Shown: positions 6,277 through 13,208 of the stretch, one piece after another
Numbering within the stretch: position 1 is the first letter of the stretch
How the letters are laid out: each line of letters begins with the position of its first letter
DNA from: Bacteriovoracaceae bacterium
GTDB lineage: Bacteria; Bdellovibrionota; Bacteriovoracia; Bacteriovoracales; Bacteriovoracaceae
NCBI GenBank assembly: GCA_007116425.1
Contig: SKIL01000342.1
Coordinates: forward strand, 1 to 13,572
Direction: 5' to 3'
DNA: 13,572 bases
Notes under the pieces: generated by a model
Seen by the model: the letters and a program-made list of their open reading frames with translations, nothing else
Told to the model about the DNA's origin: nothing
The model's database searches: none
Position numbers and translations under genes: made by a program

Positions 6277-7005
6277 ATGAACAAATATTTTCATCCTGCG
6301 AGTGGACGAGGTTATGCTGATCATGATTGGCTGAGAAGTTACCATAGCTTTAGTTTCGCAAATTACTATAATCCTGAAATGATGGGGTTTGGAACCTTAC
6401 GCGTCATTAATGATGATTGGATTGCACCTGGTAAGGGTTTTGGGACGCATCCTCACCGAAATATGGAAATTATTACGATTCCTTTAACTGGAGCTGTTAA
6501 GCACGAGGACACACTTGGAAGCAGCGCTGTGGTAAAGGCCGGAGAGGTTCAGGTTATGTCTGCTGGAAGAGGTGTTGCTCACTCAGAGTTCAACGCTTCT
6601 CAGTCTGAAGAGCTAACTTTGTTTCAAATTTGGGTTCTTCCCAATAAACATAATGTTGAGCCTCGTTACGACCAAAAGGAATTTGATGAAACTGAAAGAC
6701 AGAATAAATTTCAATTAATTGTTTCTCCCGATGGCAGAGACGGATCGCTTTTTATTCACCAGGATGCTTATTTTTCACGGATTGATCTTACTCCAGGAAA
6801 AAAAGTCTCATATCGTCCGTATAGCTCTCGCAATGGTTTATATTGTTTAAGTATCAATGAAAATATTCTTATACAAGATCAGCCTCTTGCTCCTAGAGAT
6901 GCTTTGGGGACAGATTTGTCTACGGAAGAAATTCTTATCTCTAATGATAAAGAGAGTACTTCACATGCCTCTGTTTTGTTAATGGAAGTCCCATTATCGG
7001 TTTAA
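6277..7005 (+). CDS. Pirin-family bicupin (YhhW-like)
   Basis: The 242-residue product is a full-length bacterial pirin of the E. coli YhhW type. The N-terminal cupin carries the metal ligands His58 and His60 (GTHPHRNME) and His102 and Glu104 (GVAHSEFN). SYHSFSFANYYNP (21-33) and LTLFQIWVLP are further family marks, and the C-terminal half is the second, degenerate cupin. Such proteins bind iron or another metal; YhhW shows quercetin 2,3-dioxygenase activity in vitro, while the physiological role in bacteria is usually unknown. It is cytoplasmic. GAGG lies 7 bases before the ATG. The Kunitz-like gene starts 17 bases after its stop and is probably read from the same transcript. Confidence 0.95.
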   Translation: MNKYFHPASGRGYADHDWLRSYHSFSFANYYNPEMMGFGTLRVINDDWIAPGKGFGTHPHRNMEIITIPLTGAVKHEDTLGSSAVVKAGEVQVMSAGRGVAHSEFNASQSEELTLFQIWVLPNKHNVEPRYDQKEFDETERQNKFQLIVSPDGRDGSLFIHQDAYFSRIDLTPGKKVSYRPYSSRNGLYCLSINENILIQDQPLAPRDALGTDLSTEEILISNDKESTSHASVLLMEVPLSV

Positions 7006-7022
7006 ATGGGTTATGGAGCTTT

Positions 7023-7280
7023 ATGTTGCGTGTATTATTTGTGATCATTATTTTTTCAATTCTTAATACGGCCTCGGCCTTAGAGCGTGATGAGAAAGAT
7101 CTATGCCTTAAGCGGCCTATTGAGCTAAACCCTAGTGGCAAAATACCTTGTGATGCCATAACCATTGGGTGGTCTTTTGATGGAAAGGCCTGTGTGAAGT
7201 CCTATCTCGGCTGTTTTGGTGAGTTTCCATTTGAGTCAGAAGAAGCTTGTGAGATGGCCTGTTTAGAAAATGAGTATTAA
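7023..7280 (+). CDS. Secreted Kunitz/BPTI-like small cysteine-rich protein
   Basis: The 85-residue product has a signal peptide (likely cleavage after ASA at 19) and a mature domain of about 66 residues with six cysteines: 28, 43, 57, 64, 76 and 80. The order and the core GWSFDGKAC...YLGCFGEFPFESEEACEMAC region resemble the Kunitz (BPTI) fold, whose members inhibit serine proteases with three disulfides. Spacing here is C-x14-C-x13-C-x6-C-x11-C-x3-C against C-x8-C-x15-C-x7-C-x12-C-x3-C in BPTI: a longer first loop and slightly shorter others, so the inhibitory loop may differ. GGAG precedes the ATG by about 6 bases. It follows the pirin gene by 17 bases, and its stop overlaps that of the opposing lipoprotein gene. 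Fold assignment is likely; inhibitory function is inferred. Confidence 0.8.
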   Translation: MLRVLFVIIIFSILNTASALERDEKDLCLKRPIELNPSGKIPCDAITIGWSFDGKACVKSYLGCFGEFPFESEEACEMACLENEY

Positions 7281-10099
7281 TGCTGCCACCAGTGTTCTGG
7301 ACCTAGGCAGTCACTGTCTGGCATGACCCATCCCGTTGTAGGATCGAAATCCCATCCCGCAATTTCAAAAGATGGTGGGTTGCAAAGGTCTGCTTCTGTG
7401 ATGGCCTCGACAACTCCCGTATTTGAACCTAAGCCTAAAGCGGAAGCACTTAAGAGAGGATTTGTCTCATCCACCCACATTGAATTAATAATTGATGACG
7501 TTGCTTCTTCAGATTCTCCAACAAGTCCTCCTGAGTTAGGCGAAAATACTGTATTATGTGCATAGGACTTCTCAAGGGTGCCGAGGTCATTCCAGCCGAT
7601 AAGTCCTCCTGCGACGCTCATTCCTCCTCCTGTTGTCTCGATTGTACCGTCTCGATGATAGGATTTTTGAACAAGCCCATCATTCATCCCGACTAGACCA
7701 CCCGCGAACATCGATGCTTGTACGTTTGCCGTTGACCAAGAACGAGTAATTGTTCCGAGGTCATTGTAGCCGACCAAACCTCCAGCATCGTAAGCTGATT
7801 CAATTGGGACGTTATTAAATGAGTTTTCAATGGTCCCATCATTCCATCCAGCAACACCTCCAGCACCTTCGTCAAAGGCCTTTATTTCCCCGTTTGTTTC
7901 GAATAAAACTTCGGAATCAATGATCAGTCCGTCTTCGTCATTGAGTGCCACAACTCCACCAACTCCGACCTCTCCGAAAATTCTCGGATCTACGACGGTA
8001 CAATTTTGAATAGTTCCGTCATTCCAACCAACAATCGCTCCTGCTCCTCCAAATTCATTTTCCATATAAATTTGACTGAAAACGACATTTTTTATCGTTG
8101 CACCCCATGATAAGTGATTAATCACACCGATATCTTCAGGAGTATGGTATTCCAAAGTAATATTTTTTACCGAGAAACCATTTCCATCTAGTGTTCCCGA
8201 AAAAGTTTCAATAATTGGTTCTGTGAATGTGCCATGACCTATAAAGTCTACATTGCCTTTAAGAGTAACGTGTGAATTTATATAATTACTGATGGATAAG
8301 AAGTGACTGGGGCTGCACACCATATAGGGGGCCGAAACAGTTCCATCAACACCTGCTAAATTCGAGTTCCCAAATGGGGTCGAAGCTGGATTACAAGCTG
8401 TAATGCTAAAAGGCGATGTATCTATATAAACTGTTTCATTCGAAATGGAGCTAAATCTTAATTGATAAGCATCTTCTCCTCCAGCATGTGTATCCCCACT
8501 GATACTTAACACTGAAAATTCTACGAATCCATTTAATGCTATTTCTTCACTTCCTTCCTGTTCCAAGAATCCACTTGGAGCGCCGGTGAGCATTTCTACA
8601 CGTACATATTCATCGGAGATGGGATTATCGTACATATCAAAAATCATGATTTCTATTGATGGGAGAGTTTCGTTTAGATAGTATGTCCCACTAAAGTCAC
8701 TCATAAGGTTCATATATGACGGAGGTCCGTGAACAATGTCTAAAGCAAGAGAATCGTCAAAGTAATCTGAAAGGTCGCTGAGTTGTAACTCTGAATTTTC
8801 TGCATATTCTGTATAAAAATAAAGCTGGATCGAGCCTGTTCCTGCAGGCATTGTTATAAAGGGATCTGCTTGAGCTCCGGCACAGTTTTCATCTGTAAAG
8901 ATTTCAAGCTCGGCCGGTGAAGTATTAAGATAAAGTTCTACATCTTCAATTAAACTTTCTTCCTCACCATTGCGATAGGAGTTAATCCAAAAAGGTTGAC
9001 ATGTTCCAACCTCTGTTATCGCCGGATCGAGGAAGAAAAGAATTTCATCAATAGCAGAGATTACAGTTGTTTCTGGAAAAAAAGCTCCTAAAGTTGCATC
9101 CTCAATTATGAAAGGCTCGTCATTTTGAGCAATATTAGATGCTATTGAAATATAAAACTCTGTCTCTGCTGAATTCTCTGGGATGAAAATATTGGAAGCA
9201 TCCAGCTGGTTCATACATGTCGAATCAGAGAAAAAGGTGAGATGATCATGAAGTACATTGATATTAAGACTGTAGTCTTCGCTGACAATATATGGTTCAT
9301 CATACTCATTTTTTAATGTAACTGAAAAAAGGTCAGAGCATTCACCTGTTATGTACTCCGGTGGACTTGTAAGATAAATATTATCAGGTTCATTTACTGG
9401 GTCTGGGGCGGGGGTTACTTCTTCTATAATATAGTTGAAAACCTTTGGCTGGCCATTGCCTCGATTTGTTGAAGCTAAGACTTCAAAAGTATAAGCGCCA
9501 GGAATTAAATCTGTAAGCGTGTACTGATAGGCATAGGGGGGGACTTCATAAAAGGCTATCAACTCACCATCTAGGTTGACTCTGATATGATATTCTTCAA
9601 TCTGTGTTAGTTTTGATGGAGCAGGCTCCCAAATAATATCCAGCGTATTCTCACTCGACTGATTATGATTTACTGAAGAGGGGGGGCGCGGTAAAAGGTA
9701 ATTCATAATTAATGAAAAACTATTAGCGTCACATCGGTCTTGAGTTAACCTTACATTGACCTCAACTTCACCACCCTCCAGTTTCATTGATATTGTATTA
9801 TCACAATAAATGTCGGCCTCAGCTACGATATACTCACTCAGTCCAAAGAATTTAAAGTCCCATTCTCCATTGTCAAAGTCTAGAGTTGAATTAGAGCTGA
9901 GGTCGTAGACTAGTTGCTCATTTGTGTCTCTTGAGTAGGCCAGGAGGTAGGCACCTCCGTCGAAAAGGTGATTAAGTTGCATTTGTGAGACATGAACATT
10001 GATTGCTGTTGTCGGTCCGAGTGAATTGCGCTTAAGACAACCTGATAAAAACAGGGTCAAAATACAAAGACCAAGGGTAATTTTTAGTTTGTCTAACAT
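7277..10099 (-). CDS. Large lipoprotein with FN3 domain, Ig-like region and GLUG repeats
   Basis: The 940-residue product has a lipoprotein signal peptide with lipobox LSGC (Cys21). Leu-Lys follow, with no Asp at +2, so by the E. coli rule it would go to the outer membrane. Residues about 138-227 look like a fibronectin type III domain (LDIIWEPAPSK, YTFEVLASTNRG). Residues 240-565 are strand-rich, consistent with several Ig-like modules, with periodic cysteines. From about 635 (FSGTLDGNGFSVKNITL) to 870 there are seven GLUG-type repeats such as AGGLVGYNDLGTITRS and AGGLIGWNDLGTLEKS, expected to stack as a beta-helix. The protein is probably surface-exposed and adhesive or structural, by analogy with GLUG proteins. 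Two seven-G tracts lie at 9536-9542 and 9680-9686. The ribosome site is poor, with AAAAAG sequestered in a small hairpin. Confidence 0.88.
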   Translation of the reverse strand: MLDKLKITLGLCILTLFLSGCLKRNSLGPTTAINVHVSQMQLNHLFDGGAYLLAYSRDTNEQLVYDLSSNSTLDFDNGEWDFKFFGLSEYIVAEADIYCDNTISMKLEGGEVEVNVRLTQDRCDANSFSLIMNYLLPRPPSSVNHNQSSENTLDIIWEPAPSKLTQIEEYHIRVNLDGELIAFYEVPPYAYQYTLTDLIPGAYTFEVLASTNRGNGQPKVFNYIIEEVTPAPDPVNEPDNIYLTSPPEYITGECSDLFSVTLKNEYDEPYIVSEDYSLNINVLHDHLTFFSDSTCMNQLDASNIFIPENSAETEFYISIASNIAQNDEPFIIEDATLGAFFPETTVISAIDEILFFLDPAITEVGTCQPFWINSYRNGEEESLIEDVELYLNTSPAELEIFTDENCAGAQADPFITMPAGTGSIQLYFYTEYAENSELQLSDLSDYFDDSLALDIVHGPPSYMNLMSDFSGTYYLNETLPSIEIMIFDMYDNPISDEYVRVEMLTGAPSGFLEQEGSEEIALNGFVEFSVLSISGDTHAGGEDAYQLRFSSISNETVYIDTSPFSITACNPASTPFGNSNLAGVDGTVSAPYMVCSPSHFLSISNYINSHVTLKGNVDFIGHGTFTEPIIETFSGTLDGNGFSVKNITLEYHTPEDIGVINHLSWGATIKNVVFSQIYMENEFGGAGAIVGWNDGTIQNCTVVDPRIFGEVGVGGVVALNDEDGLIIDSEVLFETNGEIKAFDEGAGGVAGWNDGTIENSFNNVPIESAYDAGGLVGYNDLGTITRSWSTANVQASMFAGGLVGMNDGLVQKSYHRDGTIETTGGGMSVAGGLIGWNDLGTLEKSYAHNTVFSPNSGGLVGESEEATSSIINSMWVDETNPLLSASALGLGSNTGVVEAITEADLCNPPSFEIAGWDFDPTTGWVMPDSDCLGPEHWWQH
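7489..8050 (-). repeat. Region encoding seven GLUG repeats
   Basis: Within the lipoprotein, a unit of about 26-31 residues built on (A/S)GG-hydrophobic-(V/I/A)-G-x-NDGT-hydrophobic recurs seven times: GAIVGWNDGT, GGVVALNDED, GGVAGWNDGT, GGLVGYNDLGT, GGLVGMNDG, GGLIGWNDLGT and GGLVGESEEA. The repeats have diverged in DNA, so this is an old protein repeat rather than a fresh tandem duplication. Confidence 0.75.
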
Positions 10100-10155
10100 T
10101 TAAATCTTTTTGTTAAAAAGGTTCATTATGTTACCTATCGGAGACAGTTTACTTG

Positions 10156-10161
10156 ATTATA
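10156..10161 (-). promoter_or_regulatory. Candidate -10 box of the lipoprotein gene
   Basis: Reading leftward, a perfect TATAAT lies 57 bases before the lipoprotein start, in the 158-base gap after the dehydrogenase gene. No good -35 box is present at the normal distance. The implied leader of about 50 bases contains the stem CTTTTT/AAAAAG (10106-10111 and 10115-10120) immediately before the start codon. Confidence 0.35.
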
Positions 10162-10257
10162 GATGTACCTCAGAATAATTTATTTAAGCCGTGTGAAATT
10201 AGTAGCTTGCGGGATTATGCAGATAGGTTTTGGCCATATTTGTGCCAAGTAAGTATG

Positions 10258-11010
10258 TCAGTCTATTGGAGCTTTTCTACTAACTTTGGTAGGGCTTCCT
10301 TGGTCAGTAGGCATACTCAAAATTTCATCTATACAGACATGTCTGTGCTGTTCCAGCATAAAAGAAATTTGCCGAGCGATATCGTCTGCAGTCAATGGTG
10401 TCATGCCAGCGTAAACTTGCTTCGCTTGGGAATGATCTCCCTTAAATCGAATTAATGAAAATTCAGTTTCAACCATGCCGGGAGAGACTTGCATGATTCT
10501 AAGATTTTTTCCGCAAGTTTCTTCGCGCAATGTTTGTGTAAACGCCCTTAGAGCGTGTTTTGTCGCACAGTAAACTGCTCCACCTGAGTAGGTCCAATGA
10601 CCGGCCACACTGCATACATTGATAATATCTCCTTCTCCCTTTTCAATGAGTAAAGGAGTAAAAGCATGGCAGATTTTAATTGCGGCCGTTATGTTCAAGT
10701 CGATCATTTTTTGGATATCACTCCATTCGGATGCACTCACCTCGTCTTTTCCAAGTGCAAGACCCGCATTATTGATGACAATATCGATCTTTTTACCAAG
10801 CTTTTTGATCATTTGTTCTCGTTCAAATTCGCTCGTAAGGTCGACGCAATAATACTCGCAATTTATCTCTTGGGCCAAGGACTTGAGCTGATCCTCTCTT
10901 CTTCCAGTAGCAACAATTTCTATACCACTTTGAGCAAGTTTATAGGCCGTCGCCCTTCCTATTCCAGAGGTTGCTCCTGTAATAAGGGCAGTTTTATTTG
11001 TTTTCATCAT
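10258..11010 (-). CDS. Short-chain dehydrogenase/reductase, YdfG type
   Basis: The 250-residue product is a classical SDR: cofactor motif TGATSGIG (11-18), NNAG (80-83), catalytic Ser134, Tyr147 and Lys151 (YCATK), with Asn106 completing the tetrad. Arg37-Arg38 (TGRRE) after the second strand favours NADP(H). The C-terminal half matches the YdfG branch closely: PGMVETEFSLIRFKGD, PLTADDIARQI and LSMPTDQGSPT. YdfG enzymes oxidise 3-hydroxy acids such as L-serine, L-allo-threonine and 3-hydroxyisobutyrate, and in E. coli take part in malonic semialdehyde reduction. Cytoplasmic. No strong Shine-Dalgarno precedes the ATG pair at the start. It is divergent from the secreted protein gene at 11084. 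The lipoprotein downstream on the same strand is 158 bases away and functionally unrelated. Confidence 0.93.
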   Translation of the reverse strand: MMKTNKTALITGATSGIGRATAYKLAQSGIEIVATGRREDQLKSLAQEINCEYYCVDLTSEFEREQMIKKLGKKIDIVINNAGLALGKDEVSASEWSDIQKMIDLNITAAIKICHAFTPLLIEKGEGDIINVCSVAGHWTYSGGAVYCATKHALRAFTQTLREETCGKNLRIMQVSPGMVETEFSLIRFKGDHSQAKQVYAGMTPLTADDIARQISFMLEQHRHVCIDEILSMPTDQGSPTKVSRKAPID

Positions 11011-11083
11011 GACTAAAGTTTTTTCTTTTTTTGTCGATAAGAGTTTGTAAATGTTTATCCTTTATACATCGAATAGGATTCTT

Positions 11084-11617
11084 ATGAAAGTCAAATCAAT
11101 TAGCTTTTTCGCTGTCATTCTGAGTTTATTCTTAAGTATGCCATCTTTTTCGTTTGTTTTTAATGCGCAAAAAGAGGGACTTAACTACTTACTAGAAGTC
11201 AGTAAGTCAGAATTTCCTGAAGATTTTAATCGTTATCGCGATAAATTTCATAATCTGGCCCAAATGTGTCGACATGCTAATAACCTACGTTTTCCAAATG
11301 ATATTATGGAGACAGATGTTCCGACACCAAAACTTGGTGGAACAGGTACGATGACAAAGAATCAAGCTCTTATAAGACAGGCCCAATATGAAAATTTATC
11401 TTCACAGATATTAAAGGAAGTTGAAAGTATTGAGGCCAGTTTTAATCATATGTTTCCAGAGTCGACTTGTACTGAAACTTTAATTCAGTTCTCTCCAGAA
11501 AGACTAATTTTGAGACAAGTTACAAATCGGCTAAGTGAATTGAAACAAATTATAGAAAATGGCGAATTTAAAAACTGTGCACAAAGAATTGAGGGAGTAT
11601 TCAATGAAGCCTCTTAA
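11084..11617 (+). CDS. Secreted, probably helical protein of unknown function
   Basis: The product of 177 residues begins MKVKSISFFAVILSLFLS with a signal peptide cleaved near SFS|FVFN at about residue 23. The mature part is mostly predicted helix with many Glu, Gln and Lys, and three cysteines (in QMCRHANN, ESTCTETL and FKNCAQR). The frame extends up to an ATG at 11051, but AGGA lies 5 bases before the ATG at 11084 and only that start gives a clean signal peptide. A -10-like TATACA (11063-11068) implies a very short leader. Its last 14 bases overlap the next lipoprotein gene, so the two are translated from one mRNA and may act together in the envelope. No family recognised. Confidence 0.82.
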   Translation: MKVKSISFFAVILSLFLSMPSFSFVFNAQKEGLNYLLEVSKSEFPEDFNRYRDKFHNLAQMCRHANNLRFPNDIMETDVPTPKLGGTGTMTKNQALIRQAQYENLSSQILKEVESIEASFNHMFPESTCTETLIQFSPERLILRQVTNRLSELKQIIENGEFKNCAQRIEGVFNEAS

Positions 11618-12446
11618 AAATATTGTTTTTTTAATATTTTGTTTACTTCTTTACTCTTGTGACGACAGTGGAGGTGGATCTGGTAGCTCTTCGAGTAGTG
11701 GTTCTTCAACCTTTTGTGAAACAGGTCAGGTTGTTGGTGGTCAGTGCCAAAGTCGTGACGATGTGGGCGGAAGCACGGGCCTTTCACTTTTAAGTTCGAA
11801 TGTCAGCTCTGGTCAGACCGTCGATCAGGACATTATTTTTAGCTTTACTTTTTCTGAATCGTTGGCGGACTATTCTGTCATTTCAAACTCGGCCCTTCCT
11901 GGTCAATCTAACACTGTTATTTTAAAAGACTCTCAAAGTGGAGAAGAGATTGGACTCATCGTTCATGTAGATGGACCACATGTCACAATCTCTCCCTTTG
12001 TTCCTCTCGATGGCGGAAGAGTCTATCATTTGACTTTTAAAAAAGACATAGAGGATATAAATGGAGAGAAATTAGAAGAGGATATATTTATATCTTTTGG
12101 GACAAATAATAGTATTGATTATGGAGTTGCTGGTGACACTGTTGTGAGTTGGGAAATGGTTCACAATCCTTCGGCCCCAGTTTCTCATTTTATTCTCTTG
12201 TATGGATCGTTTTCGAGTGTGGCATCTGGTCAACAAGATATGAATTTCGAGTGGCCCCACCAAAAAATACTTAAACCATCAGGTCTAAGAGATGACTTGG
12301 AAGGCACGAGATCTTATCACTCCAGAATGGACAACTCGGAGTTACCTGGAATTATTCCTGGCATTGAAAATTACTTTGTAATGCAAGCTTGTAATGCTCA
12401 TGGGTGTAGTCCATACTCTGAAGAAGTCAGTAAGTACTTTGATTAA
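11604..12446 (+). CDS. Lipoprotein with Big_5-like and FN3-like domains
   Basis: The 280-residue product begins MKPLKNIVFLIFCLLLYSC, a lipoprotein signal with Cys19. Asp follows at +2, which in E. coli would retain it in the inner membrane; whether that rule holds here is unknown. A low-complexity Gly/Ser linker (22-35) and a small Cys pair (38, 48) follow. Residues about 58-167 (SSNVSSGQTVDQDIIFSFT, HVTISPFVPLDGGRVYHLT) match the bacterial Ig-like Big_5/SbsA type. Residues about 176-278, ending YFVMQACNAHGCSPYSEEV, look like a fibronectin type III domain. The frame is open from 11559, but GGGAG (11593-11597) lies 6 bases before the ATG at 11604, the only start giving a lipobox protein. It overlaps the preceding gene by 14 bases. 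Likely surface or envelope protein. Confidence 0.87.
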   Translation: MKPLKNIVFLIFCLLLYSCDDSGGGSGSSSSSGSSTFCETGQVVGGQCQSRDDVGGSTGLSLLSSNVSSGQTVDQDIIFSFTFSESLADYSVISNSALPGQSNTVILKDSQSGEEIGLIVHVDGPHVTISPFVPLDGGRVYHLTFKKDIEDINGEKLEEDIFISFGTNNSIDYGVAGDTVVSWEMVHNPSAPVSHFILLYGSFSSVASGQQDMNFEWPHQKILKPSGLRDDLEGTRSYHSRMDNSELPGIIPGIENYFVMQACNAHGCSPYSEEVSKYFD

Positions 12447-12456
12447 AAAAATGTAT

Positions 12457-12915
12457 TCATTGGCAAAACACTGGTAAAAAATCTTCTTTTGCGGAGAGGC
12501 ATTGGCCTCTCCACTCCCCATCTTGAAAGTGAGCGTAACCATACCACCAATTAATTAAATCACCCTCTTTTAAAATATACTCATGAGGGTAAACCTCTGG
12601 TGCAATTCCATTTACTGAAAAACACCATCCATAGGAAAGCATTTCATTATGAGAGATAATAACCAATGAGTCGATACCAGTCGGGGTTTCTAGTATTGAA
12701 TTAAAACCACGGTTAGTTCCTAAAAAAGGAATATTGTATTTTTTGAAAACTTTTAGAGAGATATCTCCGACAGATATTAAGTGCTGGTTTTCAATTTTGA
12801 TATGAGTTCGGATTGTTTTTTGAGAGTAGTCACACGGTGAGTGAAGGGTGAACTCAACAGCGTGTGCTTGTGCAATAAAGAGAGCGGGTAGTAAAAAACT
12901 CAAAAGTCTAATCAT
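12457..12915 (-). CDS. Exported DUF4430-like protein
   Basis: Starting at the ATG at 12915, the product is 152 residues with a signal peptide MIRLLSFLLPALFIAQAHA (cleavage about 19). The mature part contains a ubiquitin-like beta-grasp pattern seen in DUF4430/transcobalamin C-terminal-like domains: SVGDISLKVFKKYNIPF, LSYGWCFSVNG, and EYILKEGDLINWWYGY. Such domains bind small ligands or act as extracytoplasmic modules; the role here is unknown. Four cysteines could form two disulfides. The frame continues upstream to a TTG at 12981 and an ATG at 12942. I prefer 12915 for its clean signal peptide, although its ribosome site (AAGG, about 12 bases away) is weak. It is convergent with the lipoprotein gene, 10 bases apart. 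Confidence 0.75.
   Translation of the reverse strand: MIRLLSFLLPALFIAQAHAVEFTLHSPCDYSQKTIRTHIKIENQHLISVGDISLKVFKKYNIPFLGTNRGFNSILETPTGIDSLVIISHNEMLSYGWCFSVNGIAPEVYPHEYILKEGDLINWWYGYAHFQDGEWRGQCLSAKEDFLPVFCQ
12493..12512. other. GC-rich perfect hairpin inside the end of the DUF4430-like gene
   Basis: GGAGAGGC (12493-12500) and GCCTCTCC (12505-12512) pair exactly around ATTG. It lies 46 bases past the lipoprotein stop and within the last 19 codons of the opposing gene. A T-run occurs on the minus strand only about 12 bases after the stem. It may stop or protect the rightward transcript; canonical terminator features are missing. Confidence 0.35.
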
Positions 12916-13033
12916 GAAGTCATAACCTTGTTCTTGATACATTTTGAAAACACTTCTATTTAACTTGGGCCCTGTAGTCAACTTTTCTTTATCCTTCTAT
13001 GTTGGAAAATCAGCAGCTTGTAGGTGAAATGCC

Positions 13034-13049
13034 TTTGTCCAGTGACAAA
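13034..13049. repeat. Small dyad in the divergent intergenic region
   Basis: TTTGTC and GACAAA form 6-base arms around CAGT in the 293-base gap between the DUF4430-like gene and the partial gene. A second dyad, AATGA/TCATT, lies at 13093-13107. Either could be an operator; both are short enough to be chance. Confidence 0.25.
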
Positions 13050-13115
13050 ATTATCTTATTTGAGAAAAAAATCAGGGGATTTAAATAAATTGAATGAGAT
13101 ATTCATTTCAAGGCG

Positions 13116-13142
13116 TTGACCGAAATATTTCATTGGTATGAC
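13116..13142 (+). promoter_or_regulatory. Candidate promoter of the partial gene
   Basis: TTGACC (13116-13121) is a strong -35-like box; TATGAC (13137-13142) follows after 15 bases, a short spacer and a poor -10. It would give a leader of about 60 bases containing the hairpin at 13150-13170. Confidence 0.3.
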
Positions 13143-13149
13143 TTAATAG

Positions 13150-13170
13150 AAAGCTAAATATGATAGCTTT
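13150..13170 (+). other. Hairpin in the 5' leader of the partial gene
   Basis: AAAGCTA and TAGCTTT form an exact 7-base stem around a 7-base loop, ending 38 bases before the start codon at 13209 and followed by six A. It would be in the mRNA leader if the upstream promoter is right. Regulatory or mRNA-stabilising roles are possible; a terminator is not, since no U-tract follows. Confidence 0.35.
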
Positions 13171-13208
13171 AAAAAAGTAGTCGCCGCTTTATTTGTTAGG
13201 AGAATTTT

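Noticed and set aside
10153..10455. Open frame on the plus strand, about 100 codons
   Set aside because: It begins at a TTG without a ribosome site and most of it is antisense to the well-supported dehydrogenase gene; its protein has no family features.
10619..11016. Plus-strand open frames inside the dehydrogenase gene
   Set aside because: The SDR motifs on the minus strand are unambiguous; these are antisense frames.
12916..12981. N-terminal extension of the DUF4430-like protein from a TTG
   Set aside because: The extension would bury the signal peptide behind 22 extra residues including acidic ones. The TTGACT at that spot resembles a -35 box better than a start.
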